NCBI GenBank assembly: GCA_023525975.1
Contig: CM042042.1
Coordinates: 9,302,842 to 9,366,841, forward strand
Length of the DNA stretch: 64,000 bases
Reading direction: 5' to 3'
DNA from: Smallanthus sonchifolius
Taxonomy: Eukaryota > Streptophyta > Magnoliopsida > Asterales > Asteraceae
Part shown: positions 10,459 through 20,689 of the stretch, piece by piece
How positions within the stretch are numbered: position 1 is the first letter of the stretch
Layout: each line of letters opens with the position of its first letter
The notes under the pieces: generated by a model
The model's input: only the letters and a program-made list of their open reading frames with translations
The model's database searches: none
Told to the model about the DNA's origin: nothing
Program-made: the position numbers and the translations under genes

Positions 10459-10691
10459 TTAACGACTTTTCACACATTTACAATAATAGTCAACACAAAA
10501 CGGATTTGTATTAGGTGGACAGTAAGTGTCGCAATCGTCTCTACTCTTGCATCGTCGTCGTAACTTTGAGACAACGACAACGAGTGTATTTTCATTCCTA
10601 TTTTCAACATTCGCGACGATAGTTGGAGCCAATTTTTCAGCGTTAGCATCTGGTACCGCGGTAACAAAAATACAACCACAAGTACTGAACA
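10459..10691 (-). pseudogene. Secreted cysteine-rich peptide gene, 3' part
   Basis: The minus-strand reading frame enters from the gypsy insertion at 10691/10692 and ends at a TAA at 10459..10461. It encodes the end of a signal peptide, a short acidic spacer, and a mature domain in which six cysteines are spaced C-x5-C-x3-C-x8-C-x4-C-x-C, with a basic C-terminus. Such short secreted peptides with this type of spacing belong broadly to plant defensin-like or NCR-like cysteine-rich peptides; I cannot name the family more precisely. The 5' part lies at 18007..18054. Without the insertion and one copy of the target duplication the gene would be a single exon of 91 codons, in frame and without stops. 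Confidence 0.72.
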
Positions 10692-11035
10692 TGATGCGAT
10701 CCAGCCCACTCCAACCGCTGGCCCAGTATCGCAGCCTGCAACAATGCCATCGACCCAAGCTGACCGACCTAAGAGGGTTATCGTTAAACCCAGGAAGCTT
10801 CAAGATTAAGTCAACGAGCCATTATCCCATCCTCCGCTTTTTTAGTAGCTGCTTTTTCTTTCTTTTTGGTTTCCTCATTTCCACGTTTACACGTTCTTTT
10901 ACTGCACTTTCAGTTTCTTTTTCATGTATTTAAGTTTTTGAAGATGGAATAAAAATTATCAGAAAATTGTCCCAAATATCTTGTTCTTTCTCTTGTTTTC
11001 TTGGGAGTGTTTGCCTACTAAAAATGGCTGCATCA
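10692..11035 (+). repeat. 5' LTR of gypsy element
   Basis: 344 bp from TGATGCGATCC to GGCTGCATCA, matching 17658..18006. The bases just after it (11036..11053, TTTGGTGCTTTCATTGAG) sit where the primer-binding site should be; I did not assign the tRNA. Confidence 0.93.
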
Positions 11036-11069
11036 TTTGGTGCTTTCATTGAGGACTCAACCTTCCACC

Positions 11070-12479
11070 ATGCCACCCCGTAAATACCCATCCTCCACCG
11101 AAGAATTTCCATCATCCGTTTCCGACCAACTAAACCAACTCATTGCCACTACCAACACTGCAGCCTCAAACCAAGCTGCACAACTTGAAGCCTTGATCAA
11201 AGCTACAGAAAACCTTAACAACAAAATTGATACCCTCTCCGTCAAAATTTCGCCAGACGAAACCGAGTCCTCCGGTCCCAAAACACCGCCTGCCTTTCAA
11301 CATAACCATGATACCAACATCCGATCCCCAAAAATTACCCTTCCTTTGTTCGATGGGTCAAATCCATTAGATTGGATATTTCAAGCAGAGAACTATTTTT
11401 CTTATTACCAAATTCCGGCAGCCCAACGTCTATCGAATGTCGTTTTCTACTTCACTGGTGATGCTTTATCATGGTATAAACACCTAGCCCATAATGACTT
11501 GCTCGGCACATGGGTAACTTTCAAACGTGAACTCGAACTACGTTTCGGTCCTTCTACGTATGAAAACCATGAAGCTACTATGTTCAAACTCCAACAAACG
11601 TCCACGGTCGCCGCTTATCAAACGGAATTTGAGCGAATAAGCAATCGCGTTAATGGCCTCTCCCAGCAAGCCCTACGTAATTGTTTTTTATCAGGTCTAC
11701 GACAAGATATCCAAAATGAGCTTGCCATTCTCAGGCCTACTTCGCTACATCAGGCGTGTGCACTAGCCCGATTGGTTGAAGACAAACTAAACCAATACCC
11801 CAAGCCCAAGCCTTCTAGCCCTTCTAAGTCCACCATGTCCTCATGGACCCCACCATCTTTTTCCCATCCGAAAATAACTCCAACCACCTCACACCCTAAT
11901 TCATCCCCTCCACTGTTACCAAACCCACCTAAAACTCCGCAAACCCTACCCTTCACCAAGCTTTCAGCTGAAGCCCTCCAACAACGACGCAAAGACGGTT
12001 TGTGCTTTAAATGCCCCGAAAAATATTTCCCTGGTCACAAGTGTTCACCACCACAGGTTCTTCTGATCGTAGATAACGACGACAGGGACGACATACCGAA
12101 GGAGACCACACCGGAGACACCCGCAGACACACCACCACCACAGTTCTTATCACTATCTGATGCCGCCTTCTTCGGAATATCATCAACCCAAACCCTTCGT
12201 GTCACCGGTCACATAGCGGTAAAACCAGTCACAATCTTAGTTGATTGTGGTAGCACCCACAACATTATTCAACCTCGGATTGCGTCCGGCCATAACCTCC
12301 AAACCACACCCATTCTACCCTTCTCAGTCATGGTAGGCAATAGTCAGTACATACAGTGCAACGGGTACTGCCCGAATGTCCAGTTACAATTGCAAAAGAC
12401 TCAATTCGATATTCCTTTTTTCATCATGCCGGTTGAAGGTGCTGACGTGATCTTAGGAGTGGCATGGTTGGGCGCCTAA
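11070..12479 (+). pseudogene. Gypsy gag and aspartic protease
   Basis: The first ATG after the LTR is at 11070 (MPPRKYPSS). It is followed by a retrotransposon gag domain (LPLFDGSNPLDWIFQAENYF, then ALSWYKHL, W-x-x-F-K-R-E-L-x-x-R-F), a Pro/Ser-rich linker, a CX2C...GHKC zinc knuckle (CFKCPEKYFPGHKC) and a protease with LVDCGSTHNII. The plant consensus at the active site is D-S-G, so DCG is unusual. The frame breaks at about 12476, where coding similarity moves to another frame (12464..12775). Confidence 0.9.
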
Positions 12480-12775
12480 CAGCGGATTTCTCCATACCAG
12501 AATTCTCGTTCACCAAGAACGGTACTACAAGCACATTAACGGGGGAACCACTCGCCCAACAGGTTTCAGCAAGCTCTTTATCCACACTCTTGAAACATGG
12601 GTCAGTCTCTTCACTTCACACAATGATTTTTCAATCTCCTGCATCCACTCAAACTGTTGCCAACCCACTACCTCCCCATGTAGACCCTCACATCACCAAA
12701 CTACTACAAACCTTTGAGCCCATCTTTGAAGAAACGCATACCCTACCACCCAATAGGCTTCATGACCATCATATA
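12480..12775 (+). pseudogene. Gypsy spacer between protease and RT
   Basis: Continues the polyprotein in a shifted frame up to the hAT insertion. The short block around FEPIFEETHTLPPNRLHDHH is the usual segment before gypsy RT. It resumes after the transposon at 14920. Confidence 0.75.
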
Positions 12776-12902
12776 CAGGGGCGGACTTAAGCTTAACCGG
12801 GGGTGCACAGGAACCCCCCGAGTTTCGAAATTTTAGTGTAACGTTAGGTAAAAAAACTGGGGTGAACCCCCTAAAATATTATAGGATGAACCCCTTTACA
12901 AA

Positions 12903-12975
12903 GTTCCACAAGTGGTGTAGTGGTTTAGATTCTCTATTAAAACATGGAGGTTGTGGGTTTGAATCCCTTCACCAA
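12903..12975 (+). repeat. tRNA-like (SINE head) segment
   Basis: An A-box-like GTGGTGTAGTGGTTTAG near 12912 and a B-box-like GGTTTGAATCC near 12957 are about 45 bp apart, as in pol III tRNA-type promoters. It does not fold as a full tRNA with an identifiable acceptor stem, so I call it a SINE-head relic and not a tRNA gene. Confidence 0.4.
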
Positions 12976-13479
12976 CATTTTTTAAAACTTTTTTTTAAGC
13001 TGATTACATTTGATAGGCCAGGCCCTTTAGTTTTTAATTGATTTTTTTGGGCTTCGGTTGGGTTGAATCACGACTGTAAATAAACCGAACCGAATGAGGC
13101 TTCTTAATAAGCGGTGTAATGTTTATTTATTGAACTTGCAGATTGTGTGTCTATCAGATTCGAAGTTTGACTAAATGAACCCATATGAATCATCATCTCG
13201 CATTAATGTTGTAGTAGTCCAAGAAATGGTACTCCAAGGCGTATGTTTAGGCCTGAAAATCTACCCTTAATGATTCGGGCTAACGGGCAACCTGAATCTC
13301 TAGTAAACGAGATGGTGGATGTGGTGTTCACGTAAAAATTGGAATTAAGGAATTTTGATGGCATAGTTAGTCTTTTAATCATATCCTGGGAACGAAATTA
13401 GAGGATACAGATATGAGAGGGCTCAGATGTAAATAAAGGAGGGTTAAATATCTTTTAAGGAGAAAACCCTAGGCCGACA

Positions 13480-13725
13480 TTGTTTCATGTGCGGTGCTGT
13501 GCGCACATTCTTAACTTGTTGGTTCAAGATGGTCTATCAGAAATTCAAGGTATAATTCACAATGTTCGTGAGAGTGTGAAGCATGTGGGTGCCTCTCCGG
13601 GGCGATTGCATCTCTTCAGTGAGCTAACTGAACAATTACAATTGAAAAAAAAAACATCTTATCTTGGACGTTACTACTCGGTGGAATGCAACATATGCTA
13701 TGTTGTCTACGGCTTTGGAGTTTAA
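13480..13725 (+). pseudogene. hAT transposase fragment
   Basis: Shows the plant hAT (RICESLEEPER/DAYSLEEPER-like) block RCCAHILNLLVQDGL followed by IHNVRESVKHVGASPGRLHLF. This is the start of the RNase H-like core after the first catalytic Asp region. The zinc-finger BED part, the rest of the core and the C-terminal dimerisation domain are missing, and the frame is disturbed at the A run near 13650. Confidence 0.8.
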
Positions 13726-14018
13726 AGAAGTTGAGCTTGAATGAAATATATGAATTGGGTGAAGTATTTTGAATTATTGATTTAGTATGCAAATTTGAAC
13801 CTATAATTTGAGCTTATGTATTTTATTTAATTTTTATTACAGGTTTAAGTGTGGATGAATAAATAATGGATTTTTGGATGAAACATGGATGGTGGATGGA
13901 TGCTTTTTTGATGAATCGTTATGGATTTTTTTTTGTAGAATCAAGATTGATTTTTGGATGAATCATGTACATTTGAACCACTAATTTACATGTTTTTTTT
14001 GGATGAATTATTAAGTAT

Positions 14019-14270
14019 TAGACTTGTTCATATGTGTTCATTAATGTTCGTTTGTGTTCGTTTTATGTTTGTTCATTTGTGTTCGTTTACGTTCGTTTAG
14101 CTTTTTAACGAACGAACATGAACGAACACGAACATTTCCATTTTCTTAATGAACGAACATGAACAAAAAAATGTGTTCGATTAAGTGTTCGTGTTCGTGT
14201 TCGGTTAAAATTAAATAAACGAACACGAACACACCGATGTTCGTGTTCGTTCGGTTCGTTTACAGGCCTA
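14019..14270. repeat. MITE-like repeat made of GTTCG words
   Basis: The left arm is dense in GTTCGTTTGTGTTCG-type words and the right arm in their reverse complement, so the unit forms a long imperfect hairpin. Ends resemble TAG...GTT and AAC..CCTA. No clear target duplication. Similar in style to the TAGGGGTG MITEs elsewhere in the window. Confidence 0.55.
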
Positions 14271-14919
14271 CGTATGTTCTTTTCTGCTTCTTATGATGGG
14301 CATTGGTTTCTTGTTCTTACTAACACTTCTGATCACTATCTATAATTCCATGTTGTAAGTTTCATTTTGCTAACCTACCAATACTTATCTAGGTGACATT
14401 GAAGAAAATGAAATCTCCTGAAACTTAATCCAAAAAAAACCGTATAGCTAAGAAAAGGGTTTTTTTTAACGGGAATAATGAATTTAAAAAAAAAATACTT
14501 TATATTTGTTATGATTGTTTGTTGGGTTTTTAAAATCTATTGGTCTGTTTGTTATTTAGTTTTAGTTATATTAAAAACCTGTTTTTATATAATCTTAAAA
14601 AAACTGTTATTTTGTAATATTAAATACGTTTTTTTTTTGTTGGATTAGTCAATTGATTTATAAACGTTTTGTTGTGAAATTTTAAAAGTTTTATCAATAA
14701 AATTTCCACGTTCATTGTTTAAACACATTTGAATTTGATCGAAAGATGTTTAAAATATCGTTAATTAAATACGTATGAATTTATATTGAGTTTCATCAAT
14801 CAAATACCCGACCCGAATAATCGAACTGAACTGAACCGGAATTTTTTATGTCCGGCTCTATGAAATGAAAGATCTAAAAACAGTGAACCCCCTGAAAAAA
14901 ATTCATGAATCTGCCACTG

Positions 14920-16167
14920 ATCATATACCCATCCTAAACGAAAGCCAACCTGTTAATGTCAAACCTTACCGTTATCCACACTTTCAAAAACAAGTTATGA
15001 CCCGTTTGATCACAGACATGCTACACGACGGCGTTATACGCCCAAGCCAAAGCCCGTTTTCTTCGCCGGTCCTTTTAGTTAAAAAAAAGGATGGATCTTG
15101 GCGATTCTGTGTGGACTACAGAGCCCTGAATGCAGTCACAGTGCGCAACAGATTTCCGATCCCGACTATCGACGAATTGCACGGCGCTACCGTTTTCTCT
15201 AAAATCGACCTTCGGTCCGGTTACCACCAAATATGAGTAGTAGAGACGGATATCCACAAGACGGCGTTTCGCACATCTGACGGTCATTACGAGTTTCTAG
15301 TAATGCCTTTTGGTCTCACAAACGCCCCATCCACATTTCAATCCGCTATGAACGATTTATTTCGTTCTGTCCTCCGAAGATTCGTATTGGTTTTCTTTGA
15401 CGATATTTTGATTTATAGTGATACCAAAGAGAGCCACTATTCTCATCTCCGGTGTGTCTTTGAGCCACTTTTACAAAATCACTTTCATGCAAAACCATCT
15501 AAATGTGTTTTCGCAGTACCACAGATATCGTTTTTGGGACAGTAAATCTCTTGTGACGGTGTCGCACCTGAGCCGGACAAAATTGAATCAACCCAACAAT
15601 GGCCGACACCCACTTCTTTCACTACACTCCGGGCCTTTCTGGGACTTACGGGTTACTATAGACGGTTTGTTCCCCATTATGCAAAGATAGCATCACCATT
15701 AACCGACATTCTGAAACAAAGAATTTTTGCATGGAATAACAATGCTCAAGACGCTTTTGTCGCCCTCAAAAAGCACATGGAACAGTTAGTCACCTTGGCT
15801 CTTCCTGATTTTACAAAAGAATTTGATGTTACAACAGATGCATCAGGAGTTGCTATTGGTGCGGTTTTGTCACAAGGTAATCGACCGATCTCTTTATTCA
15901 GTAAGAAATTGTGTTCTACCATGCAAGGTCATTCCACATATACCAAAGAATTGTATGCCATCACAGAAGCAGTAAAAAAATGGCGTCAATATCTCTTGGG
16001 TCGTCGGTTCCGTATATTCACCGACCATCACAGCCTTAAACACCTTGTCACACAAACCATTCAAACTCCTGAGCAACAAAAATGGGTCACAAAACTTATG
16101 GGGTATGATTTTGAGATACATTACAAGCCGAGCAAGGAAAATGTAGTCGCTGATGCACTCAGTCGAG
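14920..16167 (+). pseudogene. Gypsy reverse transcriptase and RNase H
   Basis: RT blocks in order: [45 protein letters not shown], then [13 protein letters not shown] and the catalytic FFDDILIYS. RNase H shows TDASGVAIGAVLSQ, THSLKHL-like TDHHSLKHLV and the end block NVVADALSR. A TGA replaces the Arg codon after YHQI (15234) and a TAA follows SFLGQ (15543); the thumb region at 15546..15776 is in another frame. The element cannot make a full polyprotein. Confidence 0.92.
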
Positions 16168-17606
16168 TAGAAATTCTAGCAGTTTTAGCAATCTCCCATC
16201 CAACAGCCCCTTGGCTCCAAGAGATTCGTGACTATTTTCAACATGTACCACTTGGCAAGCAGTTTCTACAACAAATTCAGGATGATCTAGTTGCTTCTCC
16301 ACATCACGCTTACCGAGATGGTTTAGTATACGTTAACGGTCGAATTTGGGTTCCCTCCATTCCAGAATTGAGAAACCAACTAATCACTGAATCCCACTCA
16401 TCCTATTTAGGAGGTCACTCAGGAGTCAATGCCACCACAAATAGACTAGCATCTTCATTTTCTTGGTTAGGCCTACGAAAAGATGTGGCCAAGTTCGTGA
16501 AAAGCTTCACGGTGTGCCAAGCTATCAAGCCATCTAACCATAAACCATATGGTCTGCTACAACCGCTTCCAACCCCCGAATCGCCATGGTTAGATATCTC
16601 TATGGATTTTATTACCAACCTTCCTCCGTCAAAAGGTAAAACTGCTATTTGGGTTATTGTAGATCGTTTATCTAAATTTGCCCATTTTCTTGCACTCCCT
16701 ACACATTATACAGAAGTATCCTTGGCCTCACTATTCATGCGAGAAGTCTATCGTTTACATGGCCTTCCAAAGACTATTGTATCCGATCGTGACCCTCTCT
16801 TCATTAGTCGATTTTAGGCCCAGTTGTTTAAACAGATGGGCACTAAGCTGATGCACTCGAGTGCTTACCATCCACAAATGGATGGCCAAACAGAAGTGGT
16901 AAACCGGTGTTTAGAATCTTATCTCCGATCTTTTTTTTTTTGAGGAACCGGCAACGTGGCATAAGTATTTGTATCTTGCTGAATTTTCATACAATACCAG
17001 ATTTCATTCATCCATCAACATGACTCCTTTCAAGGCGGTCTACGGTCATGATGTTACCTCTATTCATGAATATCTACCAGGCACAAATAAAACAGCTTCC
17101 ATTGATTCCTCTTTGATTGAGCACGAAAGGCTATTGCAACTTCTCAGACAGGCAATAGATAAAGCTAGGAATCATATGGTCAAACAAGCAAACAAGAAAT
17201 GCATGGATAAGGAATTTGAGATCAACGAATTTGTCTATCTTCAATTGCAGGACTACCGCCAAAAATCAATTCAAGAGAGGAAAAATAAGAAGTTGTCACG
17301 ACGTTTCTTTGGACCTACAAAATCGTAGAGAGAATCGAAAATGTTGCTTATAAGTTGGCGCTACCGACCGGGTCAAAAATACACCCAGTATTTCATGTTT
17401 CGTTATTGAAGAAATCATTTGGTCCACTAACTAATGTTGCAGGAGACATGACAGAATTTGGAGAACAAGGACAACTAGATTATTTGCCAGAATTGGTTTT
17501 GGATAGCCGTGTTGACAACCAGGGCAACAGGCAGCTCTTAATTAAATGGGAACACTTTCCTTTAGAAGAAGCCATATGGGAGGATTTAAAAAGAAATACA
17601 ACTTGA
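16168..17606 (+). pseudogene. Gypsy integrase and chromodomain
   Basis: The integrase has the HHCC region (ESHSSYLGGHSGVNAT...VCQAIK) and the core SMDFITNLPPSKGKTAIWVI with DRLSKFAHFLALP, then [20 protein letters not shown] interrupts at 16815 and a T run near 16932 shifts the frame. Near 17370-17600 are HPVFHVSLLKK and a chromodomain (LPELVLDSR, LLIKWEHFPLEEAIWED), the targeting module of chromoviruses. The purine tract at 17645..17657 precedes the 3' LTR. Confidence 0.92.
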
Positions 17607-17657
17607 GTTCCCTTATTTCAAAATTGAGGAAAATGTGACTTTTCAGGAGGGGAGTAA

Positions 17658-18006
17658 TGATGCGATCCAGCCCACTCCAACCGCTTGCCCAGTATCACAG
17701 CCTGCAACAGTTCCATCGGCCCAAGCTGACCGACCCAAGAGGGTTATCGTTAAACCCAGGAAGCTTCAAGATTAAGTCAACGAGCCATTATCCCATGCTT
17801 CGCTTTTTTAGTAGCTGATTTTTCTTTCTTTTTGGTTTCCTCATTTCCACGTTTACACGTTCTTTTACTGCACTTTCAGTTAGCTTTCTTTTTCATGTAT
17901 TTAAGTTTTTGAAGATGGAATAAAAATTATCAGAAAATTGTTCCAAATATCTTGTTCTTTATCTTGTTTTCTTGGGAGTGTTTGCCTACTAAAAAAGGTT
18001 GCATCA
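17658..18006 (+). repeat. 3' LTR of gypsy element
   Basis: 349 bp, pairing with 10692..11035, with a 4-5 bp extra segment near 17880 and about a dozen substitutions. Followed by the GAACA target duplication. Confidence 0.93.
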
Positions 18007-18054
18007 GAACACGAGCATGGTTAAAAAGACAACCTTAAACAAAGAATTCGCCAT
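18007..18054 (-). pseudogene. Secreted cysteine-rich peptide gene, 5' part (start and signal peptide)
   Basis: ATG at 18054..18052 on the minus strand opens 16 codons of a hydrophobic leader (MANSLFKVVFLTMLVF) that end exactly at the gypsy border. The frame is in phase with the cysteine-rich 3' piece at 10691..10459 when one copy of the GAACA duplication is counted. As it stands, the leader would read into the gypsy 3' LTR. A TATA box lies 52-59 bp upstream. Confidence 0.7.
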
Positions 18055-18105
18055 ATTTTTTTATTAAGGTTTTGGGTTGTGGGCTTCACAAGGCCATCTA
18101 TAAAA

Positions 18106-18113
18106 TATTTATA
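18106..18113 (-). promoter_or_regulatory. TATA box of the broken peptide gene
   Basis: TATAAATA on the minus strand, 52-59 bases before the ATG at 18054, a normal distance for a plant gene with a short leader. It appears intact, so the 5' piece could still be transcribed into the retrotransposon. Confidence 0.5.
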
Positions 18114-18260
18114 GGTCATGAGATGAGTTTTGGGATATCAAACTTAAATTTATGTAATGTCAATAAGATTACAAAAATACCTATACAATTAATAGAATTT
18201 TGATGCTTTTGTACTATATAATTATAAATGTGAAACCTACATCACTATTAAAAAAATAAT

Positions 18261-18628
18261 GTTTGTAGAACCGGACCGGACAACGAACCGACCATCTTAG
18301 AGGTCTTGGTTAAACTGGATTTAAAAACCGGATGACGTCATAAATAATATAAAAATTAAAACTATGTAGATAGATACAAAATATAAAACATCTTTTGTTT
18401 TCATGTGAACTTATAATTTTAATGACATATTAAGGCTTAAATAAATAAAATATGTAACTTGGAATACTAAATTAATCAGATAATGAGATTTTGAAGAAAA
18501 AAAATTGAAATCTGGTTCGACCGGTTCAAATAAAGTGGTTCAACTACACACAACCAGACAGGTTATGTGTCCGGTTCCCGGTCCGACCGGTTCGATCGGC
18601 CACTCCGGTCCGGTCAAGTTCTAAAAAC
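18261..18628. mobile_element. MITE-like element with ACCGGNCCGG interior
   Basis: The left end GTTTGTAGAACCGGACCGG pairs imperfectly with the right end (minus strand GTTTTTAGAACTTGACCGG). Both arms are rich in ACCGG and GGTCCGGT words. No target duplication is evident. Confidence 0.5.
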
Positions 18629-18837
18629 ACTGATTAAAAGTCTAGGAAAATCTCTTACTAAATAAAATCCAATTTACAAGATGGGAGAATTTCTTGTATA
18701 TATATAACCTTATAAACTTTCAAAAGAAAAAGTATCGTTGAGTTTAAAACAAAAAGGGTTAAAATAGGATATATTGAAAAGGGGTAATCGTTAAAGAAAG
18801 GTATATACCATATTTTGATTATGGTGTCGATATATAT

Positions 18838-19796
18838 GATAAAATCTTGTGTATTACACGCAGATGCGGATTCACATGCAATAATGGGTGGGTCAATGCC
18901 CACCGTCCATGGCCCAGAATAGCATACGAATTGAGAGCCCAGTAGCCCACTGATTCCACCGTAGCCCACAGCCCACTGATTCACATTCCTTTTTTTTAAC
19001 GGCTCTTAACATACGATCGCAATACACATCCATGCTCCCCCCCCCCTACGTCCCTTGAACTTATGTCGGCCTTGTTCTAAATTTCCGATCAAATCTGGCG
19101 TCGCAACTCTCGCAAGAACCTCCACTTCAAGTCGGCGGCCGGAATTCGAACCCCTTTTTTACTCACCCGTATTTTGCCCCTCCTACATAAAAAATTTTGT
19201 ATCCGCCACTAATTACACGGGTTAAATAAATAAAGTGTTATATATTTAGTAATAAATATTTTATATTTTTAAAAACCAATGTAACACACGGGTTGAATAA
19301 ACCAGTATATTACATCAGTTGAATAAAATATAATGTAATTTGTTAACAAACACTCGTCAAAATATGTTTTTAAAAAATGTAACTTGTCATGACAGTTATA
19401 TGGTCTGTTAAGTTAGTTTTTAAAATATTTTTTTCAACTGGGTATTAATTTTTTATTTAATTGATAAATGTTAGTTCATATTAAGTTTATTTCATTGATG
19501 ATATAATAACTATTTATAATTAAATAATAAGTATCCCTAATTAGATTTATTAATATAAAGATTAATATTTAATAGGAGAGAGATGTGAAAAAATAAAGGT
19601 GAGAAATAACCAGAGAGTAACACGTGTCCCCCATGGTTTTCTTTTATTATCTAGTATAGATATATATTATTATTTAATAGGATAGAGAAATAGAAAATCT
19701 AATATTTAATAGGAGAGAGAAGCGAGAAAATAAAGATGAGAAATAACTAGAGAAGTGACATGTCCTCTATTATTTTTCTTTATTATATAGTATAGA
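18838..19796 (-). mobile_element. Helitron-derived sequence, two 5' ends
   Basis: On the minus strand two Helitron-type starts, TCTATACTATATAATAAAG (from 19796) and TCTATACTAGATAATAAAAG (from 19660), precede sequence homologous to the unit at 49682..50077. The 3' hairpin (CCCGTGTAATACACAAG) lies near 18850 and is split by the hAT MITE at 18861..19211; its CTAG end has decayed. Borders are therefore approximate. Confidence 0.5.
18861..19211. mobile_element. hAT MITE inserted in a Helitron 3' hairpin
   Basis: 351 bp with ends CAGATGCGGATTCA and (minus strand) TAGTGGCGGATACA, and a perfect 8-bp target duplication, ATTACACG at 18853..18860 and 19212..19219. The ends resemble those of the hAT element at 12776..14919 (CAGGGGCGGA), so the two may share a transposase. 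Confidence 0.8.
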
Positions 19797-20675
19797 TTTA
19801 GAAAGTTTCAGGTATATGTGAAACATATCTCTTATAAGAAAACAAATTTTACTATTCAATTAGCCGTCGAGCAAACATGTTTAACTTGGTTTTAAGAAAA
19901 ATAGTGGATATATATCCTAGTAAGCTTACATAATGCCCGAATTATGGAAAAAAAATAAATCATCCTTGATTTTTTGGTCGATTGGCTAAAAACCCAAACA
20001 AGTTATTGTAGGGTTGAAAAACAAACACAAAAATGGCACAAGCTAATATTTGACAAGATGGAAATTTGAATAAGTTTTGGCTACGAGGGGTGGCTCTACA
20101 GTACAAGCAACTAAAACAACTGATTTATGCTCTCAAATTTGAGAGGCCCCAAAAATTAAAAAACTACTTTAATTTGTATTTTTAACTTTTGTGTTTTCAG
20201 AGAGAAATTATAATTTTACAACTTTTATGTCAACTTTATACGTTTTGACGCTCCATTAAATTACATTTAAACTTTTTTATATATTTACAGAAGTTTCACA
20301 AAAGGACTCAATTTTAACGTTCGCTTTATACCACAAAAAATGTTAAGCCGACCCCGTTGACTACGTGTTTAATGATTCAATAAAAAAATGGAAAATTTTG
20401 GCTACAAAACTCACACATGCTTTGATAATCGATAACCAAGTTAACTGAAATCGATCGGTTTTGGTTTTTTTCTAACCGTAATATTTGGTTATGATTGGTT
20501 GGAGGTGAAAATCAACTCATGAACATTCCTAGATGGTGTTTGAAAAAAAAAAGATTAATCGTGCTGTTATTAATAAATTTTTAAAATTAGCTCATTGGTT
20601 GACCTTTTATATGCATGAAACCTTTTTTAGTGAGATAATTTTACTGTTATTAATAAAGAAGTTTTCCCAAATATA
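19797..20675. other. AT-rich intergenic sequence
   Basis: I see no coding frame with similarity, no repeat ends and no RNA gene here. One run of simple A/T tracts is present. Confidence 0.4.
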
Positions 20676-20689
20676 TTTATGAGTTAAGT

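Larger units (their letters stand above)
12776..14919 (+). mobile_element. hAT transposon remnant nested in gypsy pol
   Basis: 2144 bp with imperfect terminal repeats (CAGGGGCGGA at the left; CAGTGGCAGA at the right, read on the minus strand) and a perfect 8-bp target duplication, ATCATATA at 12768..12775 and 14920..14927. A transposase fragment lies at 13480..13725. The rest is AT-rich, with a tRNA-like unit and a GTTCG-repeat MITE. It entered the gypsy element after that element had landed. Confidence 0.88.
10692..18006 (+). mobile_element. Chromodomain Ty3/gypsy retrotransposon, degraded, with nested hAT
   Basis: Bounded by LTRs 10692..11035 and 17658..18006 and a perfect 5-bp target duplication, GAACA at 10687..10691 and 18007..18011. 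Order on the plus strand is gag-protease, RT, RNase H, integrase, chromodomain, so this is a chromovirus; the short LTRs suggest the Reina-like end of that group (inference). It carries a frameshift near 12476, a hAT insertion (12776..14919), in-frame stops at about 15234, 15543 and 16815, and a frame change in a T run near 16932. The LTRs differ at roughly 13-15 positions plus small indels (about 4 percent by eye), so it is clearly older than the 40440..43181 element. Confidence 0.93.

Noticed and set aside
10526..10933. Plus-strand frame of 135 codons
   Set aside because: It crosses the gypsy LTR border and is the shadow of the minus-strand cysteine-rich frame.
12900..12975. tRNA gene
   Set aside because: A- and B-box-like words are present, but there is no acceptor or anticodon stem that pairs; better explained as a SINE head.
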